Source: Streptomyces sp. NBC_01478 (GTDB taxonomy: Bacteria; Actinomycetota; Actinomycetes; Streptomycetales; Streptomycetaceae). Taken from it: a stretch of 64,000 bases of DNA. How positions within the stretch are numbered: position 1 is the first letter of the stretch; each line of letters begins with the position of its first letter. Below, piece by piece: positions 34,819 to 44,777 of the stretch. A model generated the notes under the pieces. The model was given only the letters and a program-made list of their open reading frames with translations. It was not told where the DNA came from and searched no databases. The stretch lies in NCBI RefSeq assembly GCF_036227225.1, contig NZ_CP109444.1:310001-374000 (forward strand). The letters run 5' to 3'. The translations under genes and the position numbers were made by a program.

Positions 34819-37800
34819 TTACTGGGCCGTGGGTGCGGCCAGGGCGCGGAATCGGTCGGCGATGCGCTCGGCGAGCGCCGTGACGGTCGCGGCGTCATGG
34901 ATGCTGCGCCGGTAGTAGATCTGAAGGACCAGCGCGCCGTCGACGATGGCCGGCATCAGGTCGAACAGATAGGGCCAGGTGCACGCACCGTCCTGGCAGG
35001 GTCCGTACGAATCGGGGCAGTGCCCGAACAGGGACGTGTGCGCGGAGGTCTGCTCGAACCCGGACTCACCCATGTAGTTGAAGCTGAACAAGGGCTGCTC
35101 GCCCCCCGTCAGGCCGACGCGCAGTGCGGGATCGGCATGCTGGCCGGCCAGCACCGCGTAGCCGAAACCGGAGTCGGGGACGACCGCGAGCCGGCGGTGT
35201 ACCGACTGCACCAGTGACATGCCCTCGGTATCGGCGACGTCGATACCGATCGGGAAGTAGATCTGGAACCAGCCCACCGTCCGGACCAGGTCGAGGTCCG
35301 GGAATCGGTGGGGCCGCCCGTGCCCGGCCACCGCGAACCGGCATGAGTCGCTACTGGTCCATTCGGCCAGGACCGAAGCCGAGGCGGCGAAGACCGCGTC
35401 GGACAGGCTGGCGCCCCGGCCGACGGCGAGCCGCTGCACCGCGGCCGTCTCCGCGGCGCTGACCCGCACCTCGGCGGTCTCCATGTAGGCCATCTCCCGC
35501 GATCCGCCCTCGTGGTCGACCGGCACGACCGGTGCGCGGACACCTTCCGGGGTGGGGGCGACCTGCTCCAGCCAGAACGGCACCTCGGCGAGGAGTTCCT
35601 CGCTCGACGCGTACTCGTCGACCCGGTCGGTCCAGTCGCGGAACGACGTGGTCTTCGGAGGCAGGCGCAGCGGTGCCGCCATGACGGCCTGTTCGGTGAG
35701 GGTGGTCAGATCCTCCAGCAGGATGCCTCGGGACATGCCGTCCACGACCAGGTGATGGCAGATGATCAGCAGCCTGTCCGGCTCGCCGTCGGTGTGCAGG
35801 TGCAGCGCGCGCAGGGTCGGCCCGGCAGCCAGGTCGAGGCCGCTCTGGAGCCCGATGGCCAGAGCCTCGGCCCGTTCGGCGCGCTCCTCGGCCGGTGTCC
35901 CGGTCAGATCGACGCGCTCGAACGGCACATCCACGCCGGTGGGCTCCGACCACTGCCGCCACTCACCGTCCTCGCCGCGGGCGAAGCGCAGCCGGAGTGC
36001 GTCGTGATGGTCCACGAGGACACGCAGAGCGCTTTCCAGGTGTTCCGCGGTGACGTCCGGACGCACCGTGAGGTAGTAGGGGTGGTTGTAGTAGTTGGGG
36101 TCGCCGCCGGCTCCGAGCGGGTTGGCGAAGAACCACCGCTGAGCCGGGGCCAGGGCCACCGGCCCGATGACCGGGCCTTGATCGGCGACGACCACCGGGG
36201 CCGCGTCGGCCTCGGCCAGGTCGGCGACCGACGCCGCCTCCAGGACGGCACGCGGCGACAGGCTGATGCCGCACCGGGCTGCCTGGGAGACGACCTGGAT
36301 CGCGGTCATCGAGTCGCCGCCGAGCGCCAGGAAGCTGTCGGAGAGCCCGACGCGATCGATGCCGAGCAGCCGGGCCAGGATTTCGGTCAACTGCCGTTCA
36401 CGCCCGGTGCGCGGCTCGACGTATTCGCCTCGGTACACGCGCCAGCGGGCCCGGTCCACGGCCGCCTGGATTCCGGCCGCGTCCGACAGTTCGGTCAGGA
36501 TGCGCGAGCCGGCGGCCGCGCTGACGCTCGGCGCGGTCCCGAGGGCGGCGTCGGCGTCGTACTCCCCGGGGAAGATCGGCTGGTCGAGCGCCCACAGGTG
36601 GTCCAATACGTGGCGCGTACTGTCCGCCTCCTCCGGTATCGCGACCGCGAGAACGCCCGGGAAGCGGGCGCCCAGCCGCTCGCAGAGTTCTGCGTCCGGA
36701 TCCAGCACGACGCAGTCGGCCGGGTCGACGGCGCCGACGGCGACCGCCTCCGCGAATCCGGCTTCGAGGTCCCCGACGGAATGCCCGGCGAGCCACAAGG
36801 CGGCATCCACGTCGGGCAGCAGGTCCGGACGGGCGGCGAGCTCCAGTCGAACGGCGGGCTCGGCACCGGCGAACACCAGCGAGCGGTTCTGGGCCGTCGC
36901 TCGCCGTAGCGCGCGGGCGACGAGCGCGGCGCGTTCGCCGTCGTCGGCCCCGGTACCGCCGCAGAGCCCCAGCAGACGGCCGGGGTCCAGGCAGACGGTG
37001 CCGCGCGGTTCGGTGCTCAGGACAGCGCGGGCCACCACCGTGCCCAGAACCGTCGTGAACTCCGGCGTGTAGGGCATGTGCGCGAGACGGTCCGCGTGTT
37101 CGTCGTCGCGTCGCTCCACCGGGTACCGGTCGGCGATGGGGCCGACGTCGAGAACTCGTACGGCGGGCAGGGTCGCGGCCAGCCGCGTCAGCCGTGCGGT
37201 CAGCCCGCGTTCCAGGGTGGCCCACGGTTCCGCGGACCAGCCGGGCGAGGCCGGGCAGATGGCCATCAGCAGCGGTGTCCGGCACCAGGCGCGGTGGCTG
37301 AGCAGGGCGGCGTGCAGATCGCCGAGGGCGGTTTCGAGGTCGCGGACTACGGCGTCGAAGCGGGCCGGGCCGTCAACGGCGCCGACGAGAGCGCGCGGAT
37401 CGTGGCCGAGGTGGCGGACCCCGTCCTCCCAGCGGAGCAGCACGGTGTTGACGCGTGCCCCGGCCGTGCCGAAGGCGGCGTCCGGGTCGAGGAGTTGTTG
37501 TACGACCTGCGCGTAGGGTGCGAAGGCGACCTTGGCCGGCCGGCCGAACAGGTCGAACCAGAAGCCGAGCGCCGGGCCGGCCGCTTCGGCGGTGAAACTG
37601 GCCGCCACGGCGGTGGAGGGGACGGTGGCTGCGCGGTCGAACTCGGTGTCGGGTTCGGTTCCGGGCGCGATCACCGGCATCCGGCAGCCCTGAGGGAAGG
37701 CGACATCACCACTGCGGGCCTCGGAGTCGCCGGCCACCGCCTCCAGCATGGCGGCGAACGCTTCCAACAGCGCCTCCGCCCCGGCGGGTGAGTACAGCCC

Positions 37801-40800
37801 GGTCTGGTAGTCCAGGGTGATCAGGAACTCGTCGCCCTCGGCGTCGAGACTGAACAAGAGCTCGAACTCCGTCCCGGCACGGAGCCAGCTCAGCGGCTCC
37901 AGGGTCAGACCGTCGATGTCGGGCAGGCTGTCGTCGCCGTCGACGAAGTTGAACAGCGTCTGGAACAGCGGTTGGCGGCCGGGGACGCGCCCGGCGCGGA
38001 CCGCCGAGACGATGTTCTCGAACGGCAGCCGCTGGACAGCGCGTGCATCCAGAATCGCTTCGTGGGTGGCCGCGACCCGGCCCGCGACGGTCAGGTCGCC
38101 GACCCCGGTCAGCCGGATCGGCACCAGGTCGGCGAAGTCGCCCACGACATCGGACAGTCCGGCGTGCTCGCGGTTGCCGTTGAGCGTGCCGACGACGAAC
38201 TCGTCTCGTCCGCCGGCACGGGCGGCCAACAGATGGAACGCGCTGAGTACGACGCTGAACAGCGGCACCTCCATCCGGCGTCCGGCGGCGCGCAGCCGTG
38301 CGGCCAGCTCGCTGTCGACGCGCCGGGTGACCGCGGCGCTGTCCGAGCCGATCTCCGCGGTGCGCGGGAAGTCGGTCGGCAGCGAGGAGAGCGCCGGGAC
38401 GTCCCGCATGATCTCCCGCCAGCGCGTCTCGTGTTCGCGCCCGCCCGCGCCGAGGAGCCAGTGGTGTTGCCAGTGGGCGTAGTCGGCGAACTGCACCGGC
38501 AGCTCCGGGAGCTCCGGATCCCGTCCCGAGCAGGCGGCGTGGTAGAGCTCGGCCAGGTCGCGCACGATGATGGCCCAGGACCGGTTGTCGGTGACCGCGT
38601 GATGCATGGCCATCGACAAGTAGTGGGTGCGTGGCCCGGCGGCGAACAGCCGGAACCTGGCCAGCGGACCACGGTCGAGGTCGAAGGTCTCCTCGGCGGC
38701 GGCGCGCATCAGTCGCTCGATCTCGCCGGACCGGCCCGGCCCTTCGGGGACGGTCGCCGTCGCCGGGAAGACCTCGCTCCCCCAGCGCTCCGCATCGGGC
38801 ACGATGCGCAGCACCGGCACACCGTCGCGGTCCTCGGCGATCGTCGTACGCAGCGATTCGTGGCGATCGAGCAGGGCCGCGACAGCCGTGCGGAGTGCGG
38901 CCTCGTCGAGGTCGCCGTCGATGCGCAGCGGGAAGGCGCTGTTGTGCAGGAGGCCGGCGCCGTGCACCTTCGCCAGGGTCCACAGCCGGCGCTGGGTGGA
39001 GGACGGTACGAGCGGCTGGTCGCGTGACACGGGCATCGGGCCGTCCTCGGGCACGCCGGGTGCCGAGGCGTCGACGAGGTGGGCGAGGTGGGCGAGGGTC
39101 GGGCCGCGGAAGAGCTCGAACGGCTCCACCGAGCGGCCGAACTCGGCCTTGATGCGGGTCAGCAGCTCGACGGCGAGGAAGGAGTGGCCGCCGAGGGCGA
39201 AGAAGCTGTCGTCCAGGCCGACCCGGTCGACCTTGAGCGCCTGCTGCCACATCGCGGCCAGGCGGCGCTCGGTGTCGGTGACCGGCTCGCGGAATCCGGC
39301 CGCGCCCGGCGCTCCCCTCTCTGCAGCAGGTCCGCCGTCGGCGAGGTCGGCCGCGTCGGCACCGCCGACAGGTCCGGCGCCCCCGGCGGCCAGCCGCGAC
39401 GGCCAGACCGGGACGAGCTCGGCCGGGCGCCCATCCTCGTCGCGGACGGTCAGCGGCAGCAGGCCGCGCACGACCGAGGCACCGAGCAGGGCGTGGAAGT
39501 CGGCACCGGCGTACGGCACGACGTCCAGCCCGTCCAGGAAGTCCGCGTCGTCCTGGTGCTCGTCGAAGCCGTCGCTCCTGGTGCTCCGGGTGCTCTCGGC
39601 GTTCTTCGGCACTGCGGCCTGCACGGTGCGGATCCGGACGTCGGACCAGCGTCGGCAGGCTTCGCCGAGACGGCGGGCCGGTCCGTCGAAGACCTCGGTG
39701 CCGTGCCAGCGGGACCACGCCGCCGAGGGCGGGCAGAGCACGATCGTCAGGGGGTCCTCGGACCAGGCACGGTAGGCGGACAGGGCGTCGCAGAGCTCGA
39801 CGAGGCCGCGGTCCAGGGCCGCACCGACCGCTTCGGGGTCGCGGCGGTCCAGCACTGCGCCGACCTTGGCCAGATCCTCCCAGCGCAGCAGCACCACGTG
39901 GGCCGCGCCGGGGTTCATGCCGAACACGCCGGTCAGCGCGCGCAGTTGTGCGGCCACCGGGCCGGGTTCGGACGGCACCTCGAAGCCCAGCCCGAGGCCC
40001 GCGTGCCTGGCCCAGGCGCGCAGTACCGGCAGCACCGGTTCGACCGGGAAGGAGGCCGCCAGCGCGACCAGCCCGGCGCGCGCCGGAGCGAGGCGGCTCC
40101 ACGGCGTGTCGGGAGCGACGGCGACGGCGCGCGCCAGGTCGGCGAAGCGTCCGGTGAGGTCGGCGATGGTGTCTGCGGTGAACAGGTCGGTGTTGTAGCG
40201 CAGTTCGCCTTCGAAGCAGCCGTCCTGGCGACGTTCCATGTTCAGGAACAGGTCGAAGTCGGTGACGCCGTTGTCGCGGGTCTCCACGGTGAACTCCGGG
40301 ACCGCGTCGTCGAAGCGGGCCGGGAGGACCTCGTGGAAGCCGAACATGACCTGGAACAGCGGGTTGCGGGACGGGTCGCGCGGCGGCGCCAGGGCTTCGA
40401 CGACCTTGGCGTACGGGACCTCCTGGTCCCCGTAGGCCCGGCCGGCCTCCTCGTGGGCCGCGCGCAGCAGGTCGCGGAAGGTGGCCGAGGCCGCCGGGGC
40501 CATGCGCAGGACGAGGATGTCGGCGAAGCAGCCGATCATCGGCTCCAGTTCGGGACGCGTCCGCCCGGCCACCGGGGATCCGACGACCACTTCGGCGTCC
40601 TCCGAGGTCCGGCCGAGCAGGATCGTGAGGACGCTGAGCAGGGCGACGAACGGCGTGGTGCCCTCGGCGCGGGCCAGGGCGGCCAGGCGCTCGCTGGTCC
40701 CGGAGTCCAGGACGAGGGGGGTCAGGGCGCCGTGGTGGGTCTGGAGCGACGGCCTGGGCTTGTCGGCGGGCAGGTCCAGGACGAACGGGGCGCCGGTCAG

Positions 40801-41520
40801 GCGGTCGCGGACCGCGGCGAGGCGGCGCTCGTAGCGGTCCCCCGCCGCGCGCTCGCGCGCCCACAACGAGAAGTCCGGGTACTGGATCGGCAGTGCCGGG
40901 AGCTTCGGCCGGCGGCCTCCGGCGTCGGCGCGGTAGGCCTCGACGAGTTCTGCCACGAGGACGGAGGTGGACCAGCCGTCGAAGGCGATGTGGTGGACGA
41001 CGATCTGGAGCAGGTGCTCGTCGCTCCCGACGGGGAACAGCGCGGCGTCCAGGAGGCGTCCGGTGACCAGGTCGAGTCTGGTGCGCGCGTGCCGGACCAG
41101 GGCCGCGTCGAGGTCCGGCGAGCCCTGCCGGTCGCCGGGCACGGCGACGGGGACGGCGACCGGTCCGGCGGGGACGACTCGCTGGCGCGGCCCTTCGGGG
41201 CCGGCGACGAACGCGGTGCGCAGCGCTTCATGGCGCTCCACGACCACGGCGAGCGCGCGTTCCACGGCCCCGTGGTCCACGGCGCCGCGGACCCGGATCG
41301 AGACGGTGATGTTGAGGGCCGGGTTGCCCGGATCGAGCAGGTCCTGGAAGTAGAGGCGCTCCTGGGCCGGGCTGAGCGGGATCAGGTCCAGGCCCGCGTC
41401 ACGGGGGCGCAGTCGACCGGCAGCGGCGGCGTCCCGCTTCTCGGCGCGCAGACGGGCGAGGATTTCGGCGCGCTGGTCGGCCGACATCTCGCGGGCGGGT
41501 TCGCGGATGGTCTCGGTCAT
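34819..41520 (-). CDS. A-domain-less NRPS: C, FkbH-like, PCP, C, FkbH-like, PCP, E-like
   Basis: 2,233 residues. C1 (~45-460) has HHIAFDGWS. The next ~290 residues match the SGNH-like part of FkbH (AASFPVEPVLPVLRAW, HVVLLRWEDL) and stop before the HAD part. PCP1 (FFALGGHSFLAVEL) is near 840. C2 (~915-1350) has HHAVTDNRS. A second FkbH-like region (VAASFTAEAAGPALGFW, AFAPYAQVVQQLLDPD, HMPYTPEFTTVLGT) spans ~1380-1740 and includes a HAD-like tail whose catalytic motif is CLDPGRLLGLCGG. PCP2 (LALGGDSMTAIQV) is near 1770. The C-terminal ~400 residues are epimerisation-type (HHLVVDGMS, RTVGWF, FNYMGE), but the EGHGR motif is AGHGR, so the catalytic Glu is missing. No A domain is present. The ATG overlaps the PKS stop. 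Confidence 0.85.
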   Translation of the reverse strand: MTETIREPAREMSADQRAEILARLRAEKRDAAAAGRLRPRDAGLDLIPLSPAQERLYFQDLLDPGNPALNITVSIRVRGAVDHGAVERALAVVVERHEALRTAFVAGPEGPRQRVVPAGPVAVPVAVPGDRQGSPDLDAALVRHARTRLDLVTGRLLDAALFPVGSDEHLLQIVVHHIAFDGWSTSVLVAELVEAYRADAGGRRPKLPALPIQYPDFSLWARERAAGDRYERRLAAVRDRLTGAPFVLDLPADKPRPSLQTHHGALTPLVLDSGTSERLAALARAEGTTPFVALLSVLTILLGRTSEDAEVVVGSPVAGRTRPELEPMIGCFADILVLRMAPAASATFRDLLRAAHEEAGRAYGDQEVPYAKVVEALAPPRDPSRNPLFQVMFGFHEVLPARFDDAVPEFTVETRDNGVTDFDLFLNMERRQDGCFEGELRYNTDLFTADTIADLTGRFADLARAVAVAPDTPWSRLAPARAGLVALAASFPVEPVLPVLRAWARHAGLGLGFEVPSEPGPVAAQLRALTGVFGMNPGAAHVVLLRWEDLAKVGAVLDRRDPEAVGAALDRGLVELCDALSAYRAWSEDPLTIVLCPPSAAWSRWHGTEVFDGPARRLGEACRRWSDVRIRTVQAAVPKNAESTRSTRSDGFDEHQDDADFLDGLDVVPYAGADFHALLGASVVRGLLPLTVRDEDGRPAELVPVWPSRLAAGGAGPVGGADAADLADGGPAAERGAPGAAGFREPVTDTERRLAAMWQQALKVDRVGLDDSFFALGGHSFLAVELLTRIKAEFGRSVEPFELFRGPTLAHLAHLVDASAPGVPEDGPMPVSRDQPLVPSSTQRRLWTLAKVHGAGLLHNSAFPLRIDGDLDEAALRTAVAALLDRHESLRTTIAEDRDGVPVLRIVPDAERWGSEVFPATATVPEGPGRSGEIERLMRAAAEETFDLDRGPLARFRLFAAGPRTHYLSMAMHHAVTDNRSWAIIVRDLAELYHAACSGRDPELPELPVQFADYAHWQHHWLLGAGGREHETRWREIMRDVPALSSLPTDFPRTAEIGSDSAAVTRRVDSELAARLRAAGRRMEVPLFSVVLSAFHLLAARAGGRDEFVVGTLNGNREHAGLSDVVGDFADLVPIRLTGVGDLTVAGRVAATHEAILDARAVQRLPFENIVSAVRAGRVPGRQPLFQTLFNFVDGDDSLPDIDGLTLEPLSWLRAGTEFELLFSLDAEGDEFLITLDYQTGLYSPAGAEALLEAFAAMLEAVAGDSEARSGDVAFPQGCRMPVIAPGTEPDTEFDRAATVPSTAVAASFTAEAAGPALGFWFDLFGRPAKVAFAPYAQVVQQLLDPDAAFGTAGARVNTVLLRWEDGVRHLGHDPRALVGAVDGPARFDAVVRDLETALGDLHAALLSHRAWCRTPLLMAICPASPGWSAEPWATLERGLTARLTRLAATLPAVRVLDVGPIADRYPVERRDDEHADRLAHMPYTPEFTTVLGTVVARAVLSTEPRGTVCLDPGRLLGLCGGTGADDGERAALVARALRRATAQNRSLVFAGAEPAVRLELAARPDLLPDVDAALWLAGHSVGDLEAGFAEAVAVGAVDPADCVVLDPDAELCERLGARFPGVLAVAIPEEADSTRHVLDHLWALDQPIFPGEYDADAALGTAPSVSAAAGSRILTELSDAAGIQAAVDRARWRVYRGEYVEPRTGRERQLTEILARLLGIDRVGLSDSFLALGGDSMTAIQVVSQAARCGISLSPRAVLEAASVADLAEADAAPVVVADQGPVIGPVALAPAQRWFFANPLGAGGDPNYYNHPYYLTVRPDVTAEHLESALRVLVDHHDALRLRFARGEDGEWRQWSEPTGVDVPFERVDLTGTPAEERAERAEALAIGLQSGLDLAAGPTLRALHLHTDGEPDRLLIICHHLVVDGMSRGILLEDLTTLTEQAVMAAPLRLPPKTTSFRDWTDRVDEYASSEELLAEVPFWLEQVAPTPEGVRAPVVPVDHEGGSREMAYMETAEVRVSAAETAAVQRLAVGRGASLSDAVFAASASVLAEWTSSDSCRFAVAGHGRPHRFPDLDLVRTVGWFQIYFPIGIDVADTEGMSLVQSVHRRLAVVPDSGFGYAVLAGQHADPALRVGLTGGEQPLFSFNYMGESGFEQTSAHTSLFGHCPDSYGPCQDGACTWPYLFDLMPAIVDGALVLQIYYRRSIHDAATVTALAERIADRFRALAAPTAQ

Positions 41521-44500
41521 CGGACGCCCTCTTTCCGGGGGTCGGGCAGCGGATCGGTGGCGGCGGGCTGTGACGCGGACTGACTGCCGAGGTAGGCACT
41601 CATGAGCTCTTCGTCGGCGTACTCGCACAGCGCCGCCACGGTCGGCGCCTCCATCAGGGCACTGAGCGGGAGTTCGACGCCGAGGACGTCGAGTAGGCGG
41701 GCCACGACGCGAGTGGCCAGCAGGGAATGGCCGCCGAGCTCGAAGAAGTCGTCGTGGACGCCGATGTCGGCGATGCCGAGCAGGTCCCGCCAGACCTCCG
41801 CGACGGCTTCCTCACGGTCGTCGCGGGGGGCGACGTAGGCGGTGGCCAGGCGACGCGGATGTGCTTCGAGCGTGGCGGCGGGCGCGGCCTCGCCGGCGCG
41901 GTCCCCGTGCGCGGCGGCGGCGCTGGCGGCGTCGGTGGGCGTCGGCGTGCCGACCGGTTCACCGCTCGCGATGGGGAGCAGGCCGATGAGCGCGTCGGAG
42001 GTCGGCGGGTCGATCCAGTAGCGTTCCCGCTCGAACGGGTAGGTGGGCAACTCCGCACGCCCGCGCCGGTCGTGGCGCCAGTAGCCGGTCCAGTCCGGCT
42101 CTGTCCCGGCGAGCCACAGCCGGGCCAGGGCCTCGGTCACGGTCCGGTCGGCGGGGACCGGCCTGCCGGGCGCGGGCAGGCTACCGACCACGAGGTTCCC
42201 GGACATCTCAGGGTTCTGCCGGGCCAGGGTGGCCAGGGCGGTGCCCGGGCCGACCTCGATCAGCGCCAGCGGTCCGGTCTCCACGAGAGTCACGAGGCCC
42301 TCGTGGAAGCGGACCCGCCGGCGCAGGTGTCGTACCCAGTAGTCCGGCGAGGTGGCCTCCTCGTCGGTGATCCACGTCCCGGTCAGGTTGGAGACGAACG
42401 GCACAGCGGGGGCGGCGAGCGGGACGGCGGCCGCGAGGGCGCGGAAGTCCTCAAGGATGGGATCCATCGCCGGGGAGTGGAAGGCGTGCGAGGTGTGCAG
42501 CGGACGCACCGCGACTCCCTTGGCGGCCAGCGTCCGCTCGATGTCGTCGAGCGCCTCGGCCGGCCCGGACAGGACGGTGAGCGACGGGGCGTTGGACGCG
42601 GCGACGGCCACGTCGCCCCGGACGAACCGCTCGGCCTCCTGGATCGGCAGCGCGACCGACAGCATGCGGCCCGGCGGCAGCGCCTGCATCATGCGCCCGC
42701 GCAGGGCGATCAGACGCAGAGCGTCTTGAAGGGGCATCGTGCCGGCCAGGCAGGCGGCCACGTACTCGCCGACGCTGTGGCCGATCATCGCCGCGGGCCG
42801 GATGCCCCAGGACTCCCAGAGCCGTGCGAGGGCGTATTCGACGGCGAACAGAGCAGGCTGCGCGAATTCGGTTCGGCGCAGCAGTTCGGCGACAGCCGGA
42901 TCTTCCACGGCGCCCGAGGATCGATCGGCTGCGGAATCGCCAAGGACGAGGTCGCGCAGGTCCCGGCCAAGGATCGGGATGAGCAGGTCTGCGCAGGTGT
43001 CGAAGGCGTCGCGGTACGCGGGCTCGGTGCGGTACAGCTCGGCTCCCATGCCGACGTACTGAGCGCCTTGGCCGGAGAACATGAACACGATGTCGCGACG
43101 GCCGGTTTCGACGTGACCGGCCATGGCCGCCGGCGATCCGGGGGCGAGTGCGGCCGCAGCGTCCGCTGCGGAGTCCGCGATCAGGGCCATGCGATGCGTG
43201 AAGGCGGTGCGGCCGAGTTGAAGGGTGGACGCGGCGTCGGCGAGTTCGGCAGGACTGGACCCCGGTCCCGTGAGGAGATGCTCACGCAGCCGCTCCCGAG
43301 CCGTTTCCAGCGCGCTCGGAGTACGGGCCGAGAGCACAAGCAGGTGCCGCTTGCGAAACGGCGGACCGGCCGGGGCCGGGTCGGGCGCCTCCTGGAGGAT
43401 CACGTGCGCGTTGGTGCCCCCCATGCCGAAGCTGCTCACCGCCCCCAGGCGCCGCCCGCCGCGAGGCCGCCCCCAGGTCCGCTCGGCGGTGGGCACCTCG
43501 AACGGGCTGCCCGCCAGGTCGATGCCGGGGTTCGGCTCACCGAAGTACGGACTCGGTGGCACGACGGCGTGCTCCAGTGCCAGCACGACCTTGAGGAACC
43601 CGGTGATGCCGGCGGCCGCGTCCAGGTGTCCGATCAGGGCCTTGACCGAGCCCAGGGCGCAACGCCCGTCCAGCTCGGGGTCGCGCCCGGCGAAGGCCTC
43701 GGCGAGCGCCGCGAACTCGATCGGGTCGCCCAGCGGCGTGGCGGTGCCGTGCGCCTCCAGATAGCCGATGTCGGCCGGGTCGACTCCGGCGAGGTCGCGG
43801 GCGGCGCGCAGCACGGCAGACTGGCCCTGGACGCTGGGCGCGGTGAACCCGACCTTGCGGCGGCCGTCGTTGTTGAGAGCGGTGGCCTTGACGACAGCGT
43901 GGACCCGGTCTCCGTCGGCGAGCGCGGCGGTCAGCGGCTTGAGCACCACCGCACCGACACCGTTGCCGCTCACGGTGCCCGCGCTTCGGGCGTCGAAGGG
44001 CAGGCAGCCGCCGTCCGGGGAGAGGATGCCGTTCCCACGGCCGTCGTGGACGGACATCTGCGGCAGGCGCACCGAGGCGCCGCCGGCCACCGCGATCTCG
44101 CAGTCGCCCGCGAGCAGTGCCTGACAGGCGAGGTGGATCGCGACCAGGGAGGTCGAGCAGGCGCTCTGCACCGACATCGCAGGGCCCGAAAGGTCCAGGT
44201 GGTAGGCGGCGCGGGTGGCCAGGGTGTCGGTGATGTTGCCGAGCATCTGCTCCTCACGCAGGTCGGCGAGGCCCGGGTTGGGCAGCAGATGGCGGATCAG
44301 ATAGGTGCTCAGGCTGGCCCCGGCGTAGACACCGGTGACCGGCCGCCCGACCGTCGAGCCGTAGCCGGCCCCCTCCAGGGCGGTCCATGCGCACTCCAGG
44401 AAAACCCGCTGCTGGGGGTCGAGCAGCTCGGCCTCGCGGGGGCTGTAGCCGAAGAACGCCGCGTCGAACAACTCGGCCCCGTCGAGCACTCCCCCGGCGC

Positions 44501-44777
44501 GCACGGCGGTCGGGGCGTCCAAGGCCGCACCACGGGCGCCGGACCCGGGGGCCGGCACCGTCCGTACGGTCCGATGCCCGGCACGGACGATCTCCCAGAA
44601 CCGGTCGAGATCGGGCGCCCCGGGGAAGGAGCCCGCCATGCCGATCACTGCGATGTCGAGGTCGCCGGCTCCGTCGGCATCGGAACCGATGCCGGAGTGG
44701 TCGTTCGCATCAGAGTTGTCAGCTCCGCTGTTCCCGCGAAGGTCAGCATCATGTGAGCTTGATGTCTCGTAGCGCAC
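41517..44777 (-). CDS. PKS module: KS, AT, carrier
   Basis: About 1,086 residues. The KS (~45-470) is intact: ACSTSLVAIH, EAHGTATPLGDP and GHLDAAAG supply Cys-His-His. The AT (~560-870) has GHSVGEYVAA, and HAFH at the substrate-specificity position, which predicts malonyl-CoA. The C-terminal carrier (~995-1070) has FFELGGHSLLATRV and looks more like a PCP. There is no KR, DH, ER or MT, so the beta-keto group would be kept. The start is set at GTG 44777 behind GAGGGAGGGG, because the inverted copy at the divergent operon has ATG at the matching place and most differences between copies upstream change amino acids. First gene of the minus-strand operon. Confidence 0.9.
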   Translation of the reverse strand: MRYETSSSHDADLRGNSGADNSDANDHSGIGSDADGAGDLDIAVIGMAGSFPGAPDLDRFWEIVRAGHRTVRTVPAPGSGARGAALDAPTAVRAGGVLDGAELFDAAFFGYSPREAELLDPQQRVFLECAWTALEGAGYGSTVGRPVTGVYAGASLSTYLIRHLLPNPGLADLREEQMLGNITDTLATRAAYHLDLSGPAMSVQSACSTSLVAIHLACQALLAGDCEIAVAGGASVRLPQMSVHDGRGNGILSPDGGCLPFDARSAGTVSGNGVGAVVLKPLTAALADGDRVHAVVKATALNNDGRRKVGFTAPSVQGQSAVLRAARDLAGVDPADIGYLEAHGTATPLGDPIEFAALAEAFAGRDPELDGRCALGSVKALIGHLDAAAGITGFLKVVLALEHAVVPPSPYFGEPNPGIDLAGSPFEVPTAERTWGRPRGGRRLGAVSSFGMGGTNAHVILQEAPDPAPAGPPFRKRHLLVLSARTPSALETARERLREHLLTGPGSSPAELADAASTLQLGRTAFTHRMALIADSAADAAAALAPGSPAAMAGHVETGRRDIVFMFSGQGAQYVGMGAELYRTEPAYRDAFDTCADLLIPILGRDLRDLVLGDSAADRSSGAVEDPAVAELLRRTEFAQPALFAVEYALARLWESWGIRPAAMIGHSVGEYVAACLAGTMPLQDALRLIALRGRMMQALPPGRMLSVALPIQEAERFVRGDVAVAASNAPSLTVLSGPAEALDDIERTLAAKGVAVRPLHTSHAFHSPAMDPILEDFRALAAAVPLAAPAVPFVSNLTGTWITDEEATSPDYWVRHLRRRVRFHEGLVTLVETGPLALIEVGPGTALATLARQNPEMSGNLVVGSLPAPGRPVPADRTVTEALARLWLAGTEPDWTGYWRHDRRGRAELPTYPFERERYWIDPPTSDALIGLLPIASGEPVGTPTPTDAASAAAAHGDRAGEAAPAATLEAHPRRLATAYVAPRDDREEAVAEVWRDLLGIADIGVHDDFFELGGHSLLATRVVARLLDVLGVELPLSALMEAPTVAALCEYADEELMSAYLGSQSASQPAATDPLPDPRKEGVR

